A DNA stretch of 64,000 bases from Pachyseris speciosa (Eukaryota > Cnidaria > Anthozoa > Scleractinia > Pachyseridae): the NCBI GenBank assembly GCA_016490735.1, contig JAEMWC010000287.1, forward strand, positions 634,501 to 698,500, written 5' to 3'. The notes under the pieces are model-generated. The model searched no databases and had not been told where the DNA came from. It saw nothing but the letters and a program-made list of their open reading frames with translations. This document shows, piece by piece, positions 10,911 through 21,182 of the stretch. How positions within the stretch are numbered: the stretch's first letter is position 1; the number at the start of each line of letters is the position of its first letter. Both the position numbers and the translations under genes were made by a program.

Positions 10911-11100
10911 CTACTAGCGTTCTATCACGAATGAATGCCGTTCTCTCATTTGGCTACGCTACTCGCTATGTACTCTGCTATAGATAATGAGTAGCTGTTG
11001 GGAACAAAAATGGCGGCCTCTTCTTCGCGTTTTCGAAATGTCTGCGAGTAGATTTTAGATAATTTACTTATTTGGTTTTGAACGACTAGTAGATTTATAC
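10911..11100 (+). repeat. second copy of the 697-885 repeat
   Basis: Shares TACGCTACTCGCTAT, AAAATGGCGGCC and TTCGCGTTTTCGAA with 697-885, with scattered differences. Confidence 0.6.
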
Positions 11101-11720
11101 TAAAACAATAGATTATTCGCTCTCGAATTCTATGCGTGATAACTGATTCAGGCAGTGCTCCCTCATCAGCTATCACGCGATAGAAAATCTCAATCGAGCT
11201 CGTAATCTAACTGTTAAATAGAAAATGGTTCTTAATAACTCCAAGCACGCCCTTACCATGAAAGCCTAGGTCATGTTTTGTCTAGGTACTGGCCCTAGTT
11301 AACCATACAAAGAGCGGATAAAGACTTTATCCAGCTGGGCCCGGTAGTTCCAAAACCGTTCAATGCTAACCCGCCCACAATTAAGAGTTGATCGAAGTTT
11401 TCATGTCGCTCGTGCGTTGAGAATGTTTTAAAAGCAAAGTTTGCTTTGAATGTAAAGTTAGCTCAAAGTAAAAACTCAGGAGCGAAAATTCTTAGGGAAT
11501 GATCTTTATTAAACAGTAATTAAAATGGAATCAGAGTTTAATTTCGCTATCGCGGGATTTGATTAATCGTTCTTTGAACAACTGGATCCTTATTAAATAA
11601 CCATCCAGTGGATAAAGTGTACTGCATGTAATGCCCTATCCGCTGAATAAAGGCATTCGCTGTTTGAGCAACTGGAGCCTGTTAAACTGATGAAGACTAA
11701 CCCAGTTTCCCTTTGCACAG

Positions 11721-12052
11721 CCGAACCCAGCTGCCCCGTGACTTTGCCTCAGAAGGCCTCAAGTGACTGTAAAAGTCTTCGAGAAAAAGAGCTTGAGCAC
11801 CAGAGAAACATATACCAGTTCGTCCCACGTCCCCCTATGCCAATGCCAAGGGTGAACATGACCATTCCGCGACTTTTCGCTCAGTATTCACAGGATGAAT
11901 TTCTAAAGGAACATTTGGCTAATTACATAAGCATGTTAAAGACAAACAAAGCTTTCACTGAGCAATGGTTAAAGCAACATCCTGGAGAAATCCACGACTT
12001 CCAAGGGTACAAAGACATATTCCACGATTTTAGAACAAAGTTGGCAAGTAAC
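11721..12052 (+). pseudogene. lipoxygenase exon 1 of those found
   Basis: A pyrimidine-rich acceptor (TTTCCCTTTGCACAG) precedes it and GTAAGT follows. It encodes IYQFVPRPPMPMPRV and TEQWLKQHPGEIHDFQGYKD, the N-terminal part of the catalytic domain. The first base-phase implies an upstream exon that I could not find; alternatively the ATG at 11690 starts a short form that reads through the acceptor. Confidence 0.65.
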
Positions 12053-12389
12053 GTAAGTAGGATAGCAATTTACCATATTTATACTGCAGAAAGCGTTTTT
12101 GTAACTAATGTACACTTGTTTAAATTCCTATGAAAAGTGAAGATGAAATACTCAACACAGAGGCAGATCGACTCTAAATTCTTTGTCAAATGGTCTCATC
12201 GCCAAACTTTCTGAACGTAGGTGACAAAATAAGAGCATTTGGTGTGGTTCATTAATATCTAAGCCAATCAAAACGCTGGAATTTGTAACCGTGTTAGTTG
12301 TGTATAGCCCAATCGATCTGATGAAATAATTCCCAAACAATTACAAACGGGTCTGTAAGTGATTTATAAATATTTCACAAACTATACAG

Positions 12390-12516
12390 GGAAGCACTGG
12401 CTTCTTCCGATTTGTGTCAAACATCGAACCCTTCAAGGATATACTTGATAACTGGGGCGATGACGGCATCTTCGCCGAGCAGAGACTTAGTGGCAATAAT
12501 CCATTTGATTCGCAGG
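12390..12516 (+). pseudogene. lipoxygenase exon 2
   Basis: Encodes GSTGFFRFVSNIEPFKDI and WGDDGIFAEQRLSGNNPF, the conserved 'Q-x-L-x-G-x-N-P' region. The border at 12516 keeps phase with the next exon; a better donor (GTAAGT) at 12533 would not. Confidence 0.7.
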
Positions 12517-13275
12517 GTGACAGAGGATTCCTGTAAGTTAATTAGTTTTACTCATTTAACATCTAGCTGACCTTGGTTGTAATTCACTGGACAGTTGTAC
12601 ACAGATAACGTTAGAAAAAGTACACAGAAACTCAACGCCTAGCTAAGCCAATCGTTTGCAAGCATGTATCACCACCATTTGAACTTCAAAATATTTTGCA
12701 ACAACTCTCCGTTCTCTTATAAACACTCCGCAGAAACATGCACGGGTCCGAAGGACTTTCATTTTAGCGTTTTACCTCATGCTGATTCTAATTCTCAATT
12801 GCCGTACTCATCAAAATTTGAAAATTAAAAACCAGGTTTAAATGTCAAATTCAGAACAAATGCAAAATTGACTGCCTTCTTTGAATTCTGTTTGCCAACT
12901 GGGAACTTTCAAAATACGTGATGAAAGCCAATTTAAAGGGGAAGACAAGCATCTCCTGTTTCAATAGTACTGCTTCAATACCCCCTTTACACAAATTGTT
13001 TTGAAGAGGATATCTACTACCGTCGACCGCAATTCATCGCACAGATCATCTCCATCAGTTACACCGAAGGAAAGACTGGAGTCAGAGCGCTAATCTTTAA
13101 AATGGCGAGCTCTGATGAAACTCTTGGCATTATGGGCTCTTCGAATCGTTTCCCAGCTGGAAATCGTGACACTATGTTCAGACGAGACTGGGATACTCTT
13201 CAGGGTGTTTGTTTGGCAGGGGCCTCCCTTTTCTTCCCGCATTGTTAAAAGTTATGTTTTACTGTAATATTTCAG

Positions 13276-13382
13276 CTGCTGTGGGATTGAGGTGGTCAGA
13301 GTTAGTTGAAACGCTCGACCCAAATTACGACTTGGAAGCTGCTATACAGCGGGCTTCAGGCAACGATGACCCAATAGAAGAG
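13276..13382 (+). pseudogene. lipoxygenase exon 3
   Basis: TATTTCAG acceptor, GTAGAG donor. Encodes VGLRWSELVETLDPNYDLEA and AIQRASGNDDPIEE, typical of the linker before the iron-site helix in this type of lipoxygenase. Confidence 0.65.
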
Positions 13383-14014
13383 GTAGAGTATACTTCTTCA
13401 TTTCGAGAAAACGTCTAAGTTGATACAGATTTGACGTATTCAGACGGATGCCGATTTCGCCATATGTGATTTGAACTGAATTGGTACTCTTTGTAAAACA
13501 TGTCTTACTGAATTGCAGATTAAATTTCACGGTTTAGTTACGGCGAGGAAGCATTCTGAGAACGCATCTCAATTTCCTGAGACACGGACGGGTACAGTGG
13601 CATATTTACGACCAAAGAAAAAGTATGACCAATGTGGCTAGATGCACTAGCTGTGAGTTTGTGTGGTTGTAGTCAAAACAGAAACAACTTTAGAGGTCTT
13701 AAGTGGACGGGAGGAACTATCATCTGAGTAATATACAATACGTTAATATGGACACCATTTACCTTCTTAAGTTGACTCACAACGGATTCCAGCACTTTCC
13801 ACCATTTATGCTTTGGTAGATCAGTGAAACAATCTTTTTACAGTTTACGCTGTGTTAATGGTATCCAACAAATGACTGATCATTATTAGAAAACAGGTTA
13901 TGGTCCGATATTAAGTTACCATAGGAAAAAGCCTTGATTTTAGCTGTAAGTGATAATAGCTCTAAAACCAAAACAGATCAAAATGATCTCATTGCTTCCT
14001 TTGCATTTTAACAG

Positions 14015-14121
14015 ATTCTCCTGTTTTCTCACCTTTCGATGGTGACTCGTGGATGTTAGCCAAGATGGTTGTGCAGGCGACCGATTACGCGCAAAGCCAG
14101 ATGATATAGCATCTTCTAAAG
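14015..14121 (+). pseudogene. lipoxygenase exon 4 with an in-phase stop
   Basis: Encodes SPVFSPFDGDSWMLAKMVVQ, then ATDYAQSQMI, stop, HLLK. In lipoxygenases this helix carries two iron-ligand histidines five residues apart. Here the second is His (HLL), the first position is Ser, and the codon just before the second is TAG. The donor GTTAGG and the next acceptor are in phase 0, so the stop cannot be avoided by ordinary splicing. Confidence 0.75.
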
Positions 14122-14729
14122 GTTAGGTCAATAATGCCGGTAGGATTACGCCCGCGTTCTATCCAAACAGTTGTGAGAACTATCGGCTGTCAACTACCAA
14201 GCAAAAACTGAATTTGATGTTCTTAAAACAAATATTAGCCCAAAAAGCGAATCTTCAATGGGTGGTATCTTCGCGTCTTATAACATCAAAATTTCTGGCA
14301 AGAGCCAACTATCAAGTCGACAGTCCAATGCCCAGGACGGAAGATTTTGATATGTTGTTAAAACAAATATTAGCCTGGGAGCCCAGCGAATATTCCATGG
14401 CTGATATCTTCGTTTTTAGAAATAACATTTCCGGCAAGAGGCAACTATCAGTTGCAAGTCGATCGATAGCCCCAAGACAGAAACTCTCTGCATGTTGTTT
14501 ACACCGAGCAAAAGTCATTGAAACTGGTAGTTTACAGCTAATTAAATTGACTGTCAGCGCGAAAGGTTGAAGTAGAAAGCGACCAATACAATTGCGATGT
14601 TAAGAGCCTGTTTGTAAATGAATTAGCAAGCGGGAGACTGTCTTATAGTGTTTCTCCACCGATGATCACTCAGAGATCACACCACGTGAAGTATCAGTTA
14701 AGTCAATCAGTAACTGCGAACGTTTAGCA

Positions 14730-14880
14730 GTGAACTATAAGAGTACACATGGTTTTTTTCAAAGTAAAGGGATACAATTACGTTCTTCTTCTTCTTCTTC
14801 TTCTTCTTCTTCTTCTTCTTCTTCTTCTTCTTCTTCTTCTTCTTCTTCTCTCTTCTTCTTCTTCTTTTCATCTTCCTCTC
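14730..14880 (+). repeat. (TTC)n microsatellite
   Basis: About 90 bases of TTC/CTT repeat (14783-14875) in the intron just before lipoxygenase exon 5. The polyserine frame across it is an artefact. Confidence 0.9.
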
Positions 14881-14964
14881 AGTTTGATTTCAGTAGTTTT
14901 ATTTTGTTTGAGCATTTACTTTTAATACCCCTTACAAAATTATTGCATGTCTTTATACGCGCAG

Positions 14965-15179
14965 ATTCATCTCTTTACCGAGCCCATCTGCGTGGCCCTT
15001 TACCGTCATATGCCGTCTAAGCACCCGCTAAATGAGTTCCTCAAATATCACTGTAGAGGGCCTCAAGGCTACATGGACCGGCTCGCTGCTATGGGGCGTC
15101 AAGGTGCTATGTTACTGATCATTCGCGGCTACCAAACTATGGATTGGAATAACGCAAACCTTATCTCTTTGATATGAAG
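14965..15179 (+). pseudogene. lipoxygenase exon 5 with a one-base frameshift
   Basis: CGCGCAG acceptor, GTAAGA donor. Encodes IHLFTEPICVALYRHMPSKH and later GYQTMDWNNANLISL. It is 215 bases long; the phases of exons 4 and 6 require a multiple of three. The end is read as DMK only after a frame change near 15165-15172, so one base has been lost (or two gained). Confidence 0.75.
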
Positions 15180-15783
15180 GTAAGATGTATTACCTATAAA
15201 TATATATATATATACTTCAGAAAACTACAACCCTTTCCAATATCAAACGATCACTAAAGAACACCTAAATACTGCACTTACTTTAAAATAGAGCATCATG
15301 CAAATGCAATCAGATGCAATATGATGCAAATAAACACAAGAAGAACACAGTAAAGCTGCTGGATACCCGGTATACGTATTGGATTTGGTCATGCAGGGGC
15401 ATGGCTGGAGACTATAGAGCATGCTTGTCGCTAACATGTTCACTTTCAGTCACACGCGCATTCATAATCTAAACCAATTGGGAGATGCTATTGATGTGTT
15501 CTCTAATAAGATATTACAGTGTGCACGCTTGGGGACTGTCCACTCAGTATACAAATGATATAATTTGCAGATCAAAGAAATGCATGTATAAATTATTTCG
15601 TATGTTTGCATTACTTTGTTAGCAAAGTATAAGCCTGAACTTTTCAAGGATATATTTTCACTATTGCTTAAGTAGTGTTCATAACTGCGATGATCATTCA
15701 CATATTCAATCTTTAATCTGCAGTTCAAATATATGATTTTCATATATTCATTCTCACATGGACTGATTTATTGCTCGATGTAG

Positions 15784-15890
15784 AAACGAGGAGTGGATGA
15801 CAAGAAAATACTTCCATATTTTCCATACCGTGATGACGGTATGCTGATTTTAAGGACTATCAAAGGAATGGTGAAAGAGTACGTAAACAT
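15784..15890 (+). pseudogene. lipoxygenase exon 6
   Basis: Encodes KRGVDDKKILPYFPYRDDGM, the strongly conserved 'RGVDD..LP...YRDD' block, then IKGMVKEYVN. Its last two bases join exon 7 to give the Ile of NIYYP. Confidence 0.85.
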
Positions 15891-15919
15891 GTGAGTATCC
15901 ACCATGTCTCAGAATTAAG

Positions 15920-16110
15920 CAGGTTAGCTCAGTGGTAGAGCACCGGACTACTGTGCGGGAGGTCGCGGGTTCAAACCCCGGCCGGACCAACACTCAGGGT
16001 CGTTAAATAATTGAGGAGAAAGTGCTGCCTTTGTAATGACATCTACAAACGGTTAGACTTTCTAGTCTTCTTGGATAAGGACGATAAACCGTAGGCCCCG
16101 TCTCACAACT
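15920..16110 (+). repeat. tRNA-derived SINE (copy 2)
   Basis: The tRNA-like head at about 15923-15990 has box A (TTAGCTCAGTGGTAGAGC) and box B (GGTTCAAACCCC), and is followed by a tRNA-unrelated body (GGTCGTTAAATAATTGAGGA...). It is a SINE, not a tRNA gene, because the body is fused and the anticodon arm is irregular. Confidence 0.75.
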
Positions 16111-16127
16111 CTTCATAATTCTCTGAT

Positions 16128-16213
16128 TCTCAACCTCGTTCCCTGGGTCTCTCCTCTTCGCGCCCCTCTTCGCGCCCCTGGAGCGAGAGAGAAGAGACCC
16201 TGGTTGGGTCTGG
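16128..16213 (+). repeat. fold-back repeat, partner of 18537-18643
   Basis: CCTCGTTCCCTGGGTCTCTC...GAGAGAAGAGACCCTGG and CACGTGTGTCTGAGAC reappear in reverse complement at 18537-18643. A short non-autonomous element present in both orientations. Confidence 0.6.
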
Positions 16214-17123
16214 TCACGTGTGTCTGAGACAATTGAAGACGTTAGGGAGGGGTCCTTATATCTCAATATTTTGTCGCCGTTCCTTTTGTCACAATCCAAT
16301 TTCGTGTTCTCTACTCGCTGACAATTTTGTGGAGTCTGCCGATCGATTGGGTTCTGGGAAAGTCATCGGTTTCAAAACAACTCTCATCCGCTGGAACTAA
16401 AAAGTTTATTTCTCTGATATTCAAAAAGCTTTCGATCGCCATCGCTGGTTTAAAGGCGAGCATGGAGTGATGCGAAACGCAACCGCAAGTTAGTGTTTTA
16501 TCTGATAAGAATAGCGTGTTCCCGACCCGGCTGAGACGGCATATGAGAAAGATATAAGAATCCTAATATGCCCATGAACTCTTCATGGTTGCTGTGTAAA
16601 AGTTTCCCTTTTAATTGCTAACACTTTGGTCTTGACGCATCCGAATTCATGCCGTAACAAATCAACGTGGTGTGGTACATATGAGAAGAATGATAATCGT
16701 TTCCTGTGAAAAGCGCCTCCGATGATTTTCACGGTCAAAGATTTTGGATCTTCGACAGCCTCTGAAAAATATAGCTCATTTATTTCTTCTTCTTTCCGAG
16801 CCGCTGCACTTCGAGCAAAATATAAATTTCGAACAAACTTCAGCTGACAAAATGCTCGTTGCGTCTACCACTGTGCAAATGAGCGACTGTTTTGTTTCGT
16901 AGTATGCATAATTTTGGCGTCTGTGGTGCTGCGTCGGTGAAGTTTGGCTTACCAACGGAGAATTCATGGCCGTCTTTTGGCCGATTTAGCTTCGTGTATG
17001 TTTTCAGCGGGCTAACATGATGATTCAGAGGATGTTAGTGCTTTGTATTTTAGTTATTTTGACCTCAAAGGTCATTTCTGGGTTATTAACGCCTGTTTGT
17101 TGGAACCCGTGTTGTTTCTGTTT

Positions 17124-17907
17124 GGGTGTTTTGTTATTAGGTAAAACGAGTTAATTATTTTCCTTGCGATTGGCGCATATGTTCCATAGTTTCAGTTTGC
17201 GTTACCTCGTGCTAGCCGCTAGTGCACGTCTGCCGAATCTTGTAGTCGTCAAAATCGTTTTTTAATCCAGTCTTCCACACGTGTTAGCTTCATTCTCATC
17301 ATGGCCGCGTCCAAAAAGTCCACTAGAAGCAGCAGACCTCCTCGTCGGCCCCTCGACGACGAATACAGATGGGATACACTGGATTCTCTGTCAGCCGATG
17401 TCGCCAAGATTTCAACAGATTTGGCCCAGTTCGCGCGTTTTCCATCCCCCACGCTACCTGCACATACACATACTGCTCCACTAGCTAATATTCCGCCGTC
17501 AGCTTCGCCTCCTCAACAAACGACTGAGAATTCCGCCTCTCCGCCGCTCGCACGCGACGCAGTTTTCGTAGCGAGCTCCGATCCCAAGAACCGCGTACAA
17601 ACCGCATTCCACGAACCACCACAAGATAAGGAATACCGCCGTCTTCTGCTCGCGAAAGAAACGCAGCAGCTGGAGGTACAAAAGCTTCAGCTCCAGCTCG
17701 AACTTACCAAGCTGCAAGCTTCCACAGGCTCGGTAGTTCCAGAGAGTTCCAGTCCTGCATCAGCTCGACTCCACGACCACACGAAGTCGCTGGGCGATCT
17801 TCGCGCCCCTCAGCGTACGCTCTTTCCTCAACAGTGGCCGCACATTTTCGCTCCAGGTGAGCCAAAACTTTATAACGAGTTATCCCTAGCTGAATTCACG
17901 TGCTGGC
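17124..17907 (+). mobile_element. 784-bp insertion with a gag-like ORF and a 15-bp target duplication
   Basis: The insertion is flanked by exact copies of GTGTTGTTTCTGTTT (17109-17123 and 17908-17922). The other copy of repeat X at 38.7-39.2 kb lacks it. There is no poly(A) and no long terminal repeat. The border is supported by sequence; the type of element is not resolved. Confidence 0.65.
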
Positions 17908-17924
17908 GTGTTGTTTCTGTTTAG
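17301..17924 (+). pseudogene. gag-like ORF1 fragment
   Basis: ATG at 17301 opens a 207-codon frame: a basic start (KKSTRSSRPPRR), DEYRWDTLDSLSADVAKI, a Pro/Ser/Thr-rich middle, a predicted coiled coil around residues 110-145 (RRLLLAKETQQLEVQKLQLQ), then GEPKLYNELSLAEFT. This order resembles the first ORF of retroelements such as DIRS-like ones, where more gag sequence would follow. Here the frame runs out of the insertion into the target duplication and stops at 17924, so it is truncated at its 3' side. The family assignment is a guess. Confidence 0.5.
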
Positions 17925-18536
17925 CGACTGTGGTTTTTACGTCCTTCGAGGCGTTTGGTTTGGCTCATTTCAGTTCGTCCGTTGACCGTACAGCCAGTCT
18001 TGTTATCTTAAGTTTGTAAGGATAGCGTTTTTAGCCGTGTGATTATCTTGCAATATTTATATTGCCGGTCCCGACAGCAAGATGTTCAGTGTTCCTATCC
18101 GTCTTTCGATCCTTTCTTTAGCACTGTAGCTTCTAAAAGAGCTACGCAGCAGAAATTGATCACTTAGCTTTGGTTACGGCTGTGTTTTTGAATGTGATCG
18201 TTTCGCTCCGCTCTGTAAATGCGGTTCTTAGTAGTTTCCTCCTTTTGTTAATGCCAGTTTATTGGCTGTGTTTTGAGTACGCCATGAAATGCCAGGTAAG
18301 ACCATGGTTTCGATCCTCCCTTGTGGATCTCGTCAGTTGCCGGGAATGGCTTGATTAGAGTTGCTCTTTAGGCAACGTCGTTCTTTCATCAGGATTTATC
18401 CCACTTGACATGGTCCGTGCTTTGCGGATAACAGTGCTCACACGCTTCGATGGCTTTCCGTACATTTCCGTTCTCCCCCAGGCTCAGAAGAGACAACTTT
18501 CACACTAATCCGCCCCTCCCTCGACTTGTTTATTTG

Positions 18537-18643
18537 TAATCTCCCAGATTCTGGGAGACACGTGACCAGACCCAACCAGGGTCTCTTCTCTCTCGCTCCA
18601 GGGGGCGGGAAGAGGAGAGACCCTGGGAACGAGGTTGTATGAT
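18537..18643 (-). repeat. fold-back repeat, inverted partner of 16128-16213
   Basis: The reverse complement of this stretch matches 16128-16213, including CCTCGTTCCCAGGGTCTCTC. Confidence 0.6.
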
Positions 18644-18914
18644 TCTGTCGAACGTAATAGAACTCTGGCAGTGACCAACCCTAGTGTCTGTCTTAATTTG
18701 ATATTGACATTACGGAGGCACTCATAACTCAACTTCACTTCCCGGCCAGTGTTGTAGTGCGCATTTGAATATTGCATGCGCAATATAAATGTGATATATT
18801 AAACAGGACATCTTAATTCTTAATCTATAGTGCAAGACAACCCACACTAGTCCTCTTCTTGAGACTTGAAACCAAGTTGGCATGCATTGCCCTCGGCATT
18901 TTATTACTTTTCAG

Positions 18915-19020
18915 ATACTATCCTCGTAATAGTGACGTTAAAAAAGACAAGGAGTTAAAGGCTTTTGTAAAAGAACTGACTGACAAACGCCCTATTCCGA
19001 ACAAGGGCTATGGACAGCTG
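18915..19020 (+). pseudogene. lipoxygenase exon 7
   Basis: Encodes YYPRNSDVKKDKELKAFVKE and KRPIPNKGYGQL, matching the 'YY...V..D.ELQ.W..E' segment. TTTTCAG acceptor, GTAAGT donor. Confidence 0.8.
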
Positions 19021-19089
19021 GTAAGTACATGTACTCTGACAGGTATAGTTCGTGAATGGTTTGAGCACAGGAGCTCGTACGTCATGATA

Positions 19090-19200
19090 TAGGCTGATGA
19101 AGCACGATCGTCGCGTGACTAACGTTTCGACAACCTGGAAGGAAGTCATACAAGTCGGTTGACTCTGATGATGACTTCCACTCGGGTTGTCAATTTTTTA
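19090..19200 (+). repeat. Penelope-type terminal sequence with hammerhead-like words
   Basis: CTGATGAAGCACGATCG..., CTAACGTTTCGACAACC and CTCTGATGATGACTTCCACT stand close together. The CTGATGA word occurs twice, and TTTCG is the complement of CGAAA. Similar words mark terminal repeats of Penelope-like elements. No complete hammerhead can be drawn. Confidence 0.4.
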
Positions 19201-19297
19201 ACGAGCAACAGCGCATACGTTCTTTCGCATTTTCCACACATTTTGTGAGAGTTGTTTGTTTCGCGTCAGCATTCATTCATTGTAGCTGACATAGTAA

Positions 19298-19488
19298 TGG
19301 CGGAGATCAATGACGGAGTTGTTTTTTGTCCGCCTAAAACTTTATCTGAGGAGCAGCTTTTAGCTGACGAAGCCGTTGCAGCTTCTACAAAGTACAGAAG
19401 ATGGGCTTTGGACATTTTTAGACAATTGCGGTTGGAAAGAGAGACGAGAATACCGAGTTTAGATCATATCTTTATCCTGGCGGTCTGA
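19298..19488 (+). pseudogene. fragment resembling the N-terminus of a Crypton/DUF3504-type protein
   Basis: The frame MAEINDGVVFCPPKTLSEEQ, then LADEAVAASTKYRRWALDIF and RQLRLERETRIPSLD, ends in a stop at 19488. The KYRRWALDIFRQ word recalls the start of Crypton-derived DUF3504 proteins. No recombinase domain follows. The assignment is tentative. Confidence 0.35.
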
Positions 19489-19665
19489 ACAAAGATCTGA
19501 CTTGTACAGTGTAAATCCTGTAAATTATGAAATATCGTAAATGGATGCCGTATCTATCAACTGCTGGTACGCGAAGTTTACAAATGATGACGTAAAACGT
19601 TTTGAAAATGAAAATAAAAAGGAACTAGTTCTGTAGGTAACGGTCAGATTAGAAGTAAAGGTGAT

Positions 19666-19701
<36 letters not shown>

Positions 19702-19709
19702 GGAGTGAA

Positions 19710-19754
<45 letters not shown>

Positions 19755-19764
<10 letters not shown>

Positions 19765-19825
19765 GGATTCGATTAGCTGACGTTTCGAGCGTTAGCCCTT
19801 CGTCGGAGCGAATCGAGGAATTGTG
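19755..19825 (-). ncRNA. hammerhead-like motif of the minus-strand Penelope fragment
   Basis: Read on the - strand: CCGACGA (core CUGANGA with C for U), stem GGGC-TAAC-GCTC, then GAAAC and GTC. GATTCG before and CGAATC after pair as an outer stem. All hammerhead parts are present except one core base, so it is probably inactive. Confidence 0.5.
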
Positions 19826-20057
19826 GGTTGTGGATGGTTTATAAACAGAAAATGGAGCTACGCTATTGGTGGTAACATGGTAACTTGAAAAACAGGAATA
19901 AATTAATTGAATGAAAAGCGCTCGTTGATACCGTGGGGATTAAGAGTGCCAATTTGAAAGATCAGTTTTTGCTCGAGATTTTTACGGCTTTCCGTGGTAC
20001 CTTGATGTAGGGAAAGGCCGGAGATCGACATGTGTTGTTTGGAATGGTTAGGGAGAT

Positions 20058-20061
20058 TAAA

Positions 20062-20121
<60 letters not shown>

Positions 20122-20123
20122 AT
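20058..20123 (+). repeat. (ATT)n microsatellite
   Basis: About 21 ATT units lie inside the former Penelope coding region. Confidence 0.9.
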
Positions 20124-20848
20124 GCCGAGCGACCGGTTTGGATGCGTCTTTGTCATCTTTCTCAACATCACGAAGATGTTCTCGGAATCGGTCACCAAGT
20201 CGTCTTCCTGTTTCTCCGATGTTATTGGCTATCGAACTTATGAATTATTAATTAGTTTCAGAATGGTTTTTCGTATCTGGCGTAGCATGTATTATCATAC
20301 AATGTTATTTATTGCAGTTGATATTTGTATGTCTCTCAGTTTTGATCAGGATTTTCTTGCAATTGTATGACTGGCGGACGCATCTTTAATAACAGTTTGA
20401 CTTTGAAGCTCGTGGTAGTGTAGTCAGAATCAGTCCTTCTCCGCGCTTGCTCTCACTTCAGTGATCGTGCCTCGCCAAGTTATTAACGGAGGGTATTTTA
20501 TAAGGACAGTGATCAAATGTCTAAGGGGCTAAAGTATTTGAACTGAAGACCGTTGGTTTCAAACTCACCCAGGCTTTTTCGCCATTGCCAGTCCTAGGTA
20601 TGGATTATATTGTCCAACCTTAAATATGTGTGGCCATACAACCTGTTTTACATTACTGCCCCGATTTTGTAGTGTTAACGGACAAACCACTTACAAACTT
20701 GCTAGTGCCTATGATCCATATTGGATAGATCTGACTCGAGAGCTAGTCGTAATGTGAAGAAAATGTGGTATGCCGGACACATTTTTTAAAACTGATCTGG
20801 CGTCTAAAAAGATGGAGCTTCTTAAATGCTGTAAATTTCATCAACAAT

Positions 20849-20965
20849 AGCCGTGGTCACACTACAGACTTTTACCTAGGTAAACACGATTTACCTAGGG
20901 AAAACTCACCATGCATTTCCCTAGGTAAATTCATCTCGGGTTTCATTTTACCTTGGTAAAAAATT
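20849..20965 (+). repeat. left inverted terminal and subterminal repeats of the Harbinger element
   Basis: The terminal repeat is followed by four near-palindromes of the form TTTACCTAGGTAAA (about 20870-20884, 20890-20903, 20916-20929 and 20945-20960). They are likely transposase or Myb-protein binding sites. Confidence 0.75.
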
Positions 20966-21182
20966 CTGGAAAGGTAACACTACTGATGGACTCCCGAGAT
21001 TCTCACCCAAAGTAACGAGTATAAATATCTCATTCGCGCAATTGAATTTTTGGCGCGTAAATTAAAGAAGGCAAGATGCTCGGGATCTAGCTGATCAAAG
21101 AGAAGTTTTTCTTCTTATCTCACTTTTACTGCTTACTTTAATTCAACGAGCAAAGCGAGCAAAAATCCTTTTACTACGAAGA

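Larger units (their letters stand above)
16985..18290 (+). repeat. dispersed repeat X, interrupted by a gag-like insertion
   Basis: 16985-17123 and 17908-18200 together match the reverse complement of about 38740-39220 (shared words GTATGTTTTCAGCGGG, AAAGGTCATTTCTGGGTTA, TTTGGTTTGGCTCATTT, CTTTAGCACTGTAGCTTCT). The other copy lacks 17124-17907, so that part is an insertion. Confidence 0.7.
19700..20230 (-). mobile_element. Penelope-like element 3' fragment (GIY-YIG end)
   Basis: On the - strand from 20230 down, the frame reads IGETGRRLGDRFREHLRDVE, the GIY-YIG endonuclease signature (YIGET..R..EH). It runs through an (ATT)n microsatellite and continues with NHSKQHMSISGLSLHQGT and FQIGTLNPHGINERFSFN, then stop. 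A hammerhead-like motif lies beyond. Upstream domains are absent. The microsatellite inside the frame adds about 20 Ile codons. Confidence 0.75.

Noticed and set aside
12990..13205. Open stretch in the lipoxygenase intron (RRPQFIAQIISISYTEGK...)
   Set aside because: It does not align with any part of the lipoxygenase fold, and inclusion would break the phase between exons 2 and 3.
13519..13640. Possible missing lipoxygenase exon after TTGCAG
   Set aside because: The peptide (IKFHGLVTARKHSENASQF) shows none of the residues expected between exons 3 and 4.
20032..20370. Poly-isoleucine frames
   Set aside because: Made by the (ATT)n run; the real coding signal is the minus-strand Penelope frame.
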